This document shows, in pieces, positions 31,808 through 32,455 of a stretch of DNA of 32,455 bases. The number at the start of each line of letters is the position of its first letter. Within the stretch, counting starts at the first letter, position 1. The translations under genes and the position numbers were made by a program. The notes under the pieces are model-generated. The model did not search any database. It was not told the DNA's origin and saw only the letters and a list, made by a program, of their open reading frames with translations. Source of the DNA: an uncultured Eubacteriales bacterium (lineage in GTDB: Bacteria; Bacillota; Clostridia; Oscillospirales; Acutalibacteraceae); NCBI GenBank assembly GCA_900315715.1, contig ONAH01000026.1, positions 1-32,455 on the forward strand, written 5' to 3'.

Positions 31808-32455
31808 TTACTGTTCCTCACGTCTGCGGAATACGTATGCAATGATTATTATTGCTGAAAGCATCATTACTGCATATGTTTCTGTATTTGTATTATCACC
31901 TGTCTTAACAGGCTCTTCAGTATTGCCGCCTGATGGTTGTGGTATTGGTGTATATGTCGTATTTGTATTGTTGTTAGTGTTGTTTTCTTTGTTATTGCTT
32001 GAACTGTCTGTATTGTCTTTTGTAGTGTCGGAATCTTTGTTTTTCTTTATTACATCACCTTCATGTTTAGTATGTTCTGAATTTGTATCGGTATCTGTTT
32101 CCGTATCGCTATCTGTTACTGTTACTGTTTCTGTATCTGTCTCTGTTTCAGAATCTGTTTTCATTTCAGACTCTGTCTCTGTTTCGGTTTCTGTCTCTGT
32201 TTCGGTTTCTATCTCTGTTTCTGTCTCTGTTTCTATCTCTGTTTCGGTTTCTGTCTCTGTTTCTATTTCTGTTTCGGTTTCTGTCTCTGTATCTGTCTCT
32301 GTTTCGGTTTCTGTTTCGGTTTCTGTCTCCGTTTCAGCTTCTGTCTCCGTTTCAGTTTCCGTCTCCGTTTCGGTTTCTGTCTCTGTTTCAGCTTCTGTCT
32401 CTGTTTCAGTTTCTGTCTCCGTTTCAGTTTCTGTCTCTGTTTCAGTTTCTGTCTC
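31808..32455 (-). CDS. Sortase-anchored surface protein with Glu-Thr repeat, partial (C-terminal 215 residues)
   Basis: The frame is open to the right edge, so the N-terminus is missing. From 32455 to about 32171 it is almost pure Glu-Thr dipeptides (about 47), with rare Ile, Ala or Ser replacements. Then comes a D/T/S/N-rich spacer with TPIPQPSGGN, and the cell-wall sorting signal VKTGDNTNTE (LPxTG-like, with VKTGD), a membrane stretch of about 16 residues, and the basic tail RRREEQ. A short internal ATG at 32164 is not the gene start. The low-complexity part is probably a rigid, acidic wall-spanning stalk; the ligand domain lies outside the window. Confidence 0.85.
   Translation of the reverse strand, partial: ETETETETETETETETETETEAETETETETETETETETEAETETETETETETETDTETETETEIETETETETEIETETETEIETETETETETETESEMKTDSETETDTETVTVTDSDTETDTDTNSEHTKHEGDVIKKNKDSDTTKDNTDSSSNNKENNTNNNTNTTYTPIPQPSGGNTEEPVKTGDNTNTETYAVMMLSAIIIIAYVFRRREEQ

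Noticed and set aside
32165..32455. CRISPR array or other non-coding tandem repeat
   Set aside because: The repeat unit is 6 bp, has no spacers, and stays in one open frame that joins a sorting signal.

Overview
This is a low-GC window from what looks like a spore-forming, anaerobic, Gram-positive member of the Clostridia, most like the Ruminococcaceae/Oscillospiraceae. The evidence is the hprK-PHP-murB-rapZ-whiA cluster, GerA-family spore germinant receptor genes, anaerobic ribonucleotide reductase activase (NrdG), the ThiH (tyrosine lyase) thiazole route, sortase-type surface protein sorting, and strong AGGAGG ribosome binding sites throughout. The taxonomic placement is inference; no marker gene such as 16S rRNA is present.

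Layout, left to right. (1) 1-483: the N-terminal part of a zinc-type macro-domain ADP-ribosyl hydrolase, cut by the window edge. (2) 600-697: a consensus promoter followed 62 nt later by a strong terminator, with no ORF between, so a small-RNA candidate. (3) 743-3001: a teichoic/capsule-type polymerase fused to a GT4 glycosyltransferase. (4) 3294-8730: an operon on the minus strand, hprK, PHP phosphatase, murB, rapZ, whiA, and an SseB-like protein with an EF-Tu-domain-2-like N-terminal part. (5) 8871-12519: a germination operon gerA plus a single-ORF fusion of the GerB permease and the GerC lipoprotein. (6) 12640-15145: pyridoxamine kinase, a two-repeat protein of unknown function, an HD hydrolase and a GIY-YIG protein. 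(7) 15297-15803: nrdG on the plus strand, fired from a promoter back to back with that of pdxK. (8) 15857-22360: a complete TPP-riboswitch-controlled thiamine operon, thiS-thiF-thiG-thiH-tenI-thiE-thiD-thiC. (9) 22466-25112: plus-strand transporters, an AGCS sodium:alanine symporter and the AzlCD branched-chain amino acid exporter. (10) 25163-26885: a DUF2828/von Willebrand A protein preceded by an unusually long structured leader. (11) 26899-31411: an L,D-transpeptidase, QueT, and two paralogous STAS plus GHKL-like protein pairs. (12) 31808-32455: the C-terminus of a sortase-anchored surface protein with a long Glu-Thr repeat, running off the right edge.

How the genes work together. The thiamine operon makes both halves of thiamine (ThiC/ThiD pyrimidine; ThiS/F/G/H/TenI thiazole) and joins them (ThiE), and it is switched off by TPP through a terminator whose antiterminator partner can be read from the sequence. 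The hprK-whiA block links carbon signalling, peptidoglycan precursor synthesis and division control.

The three places that look least described are the DUF2828 leader (a promoter, two long-range stem-loops, mutually exclusive pairings and a poly-U run in front of a Ro60-like architecture), the duplicated STAS/GHKL-like pairs whose putative kinases lack the usual ATP-binding asparagine but keep a CxxC, and the orphan small transcript at 634-697.
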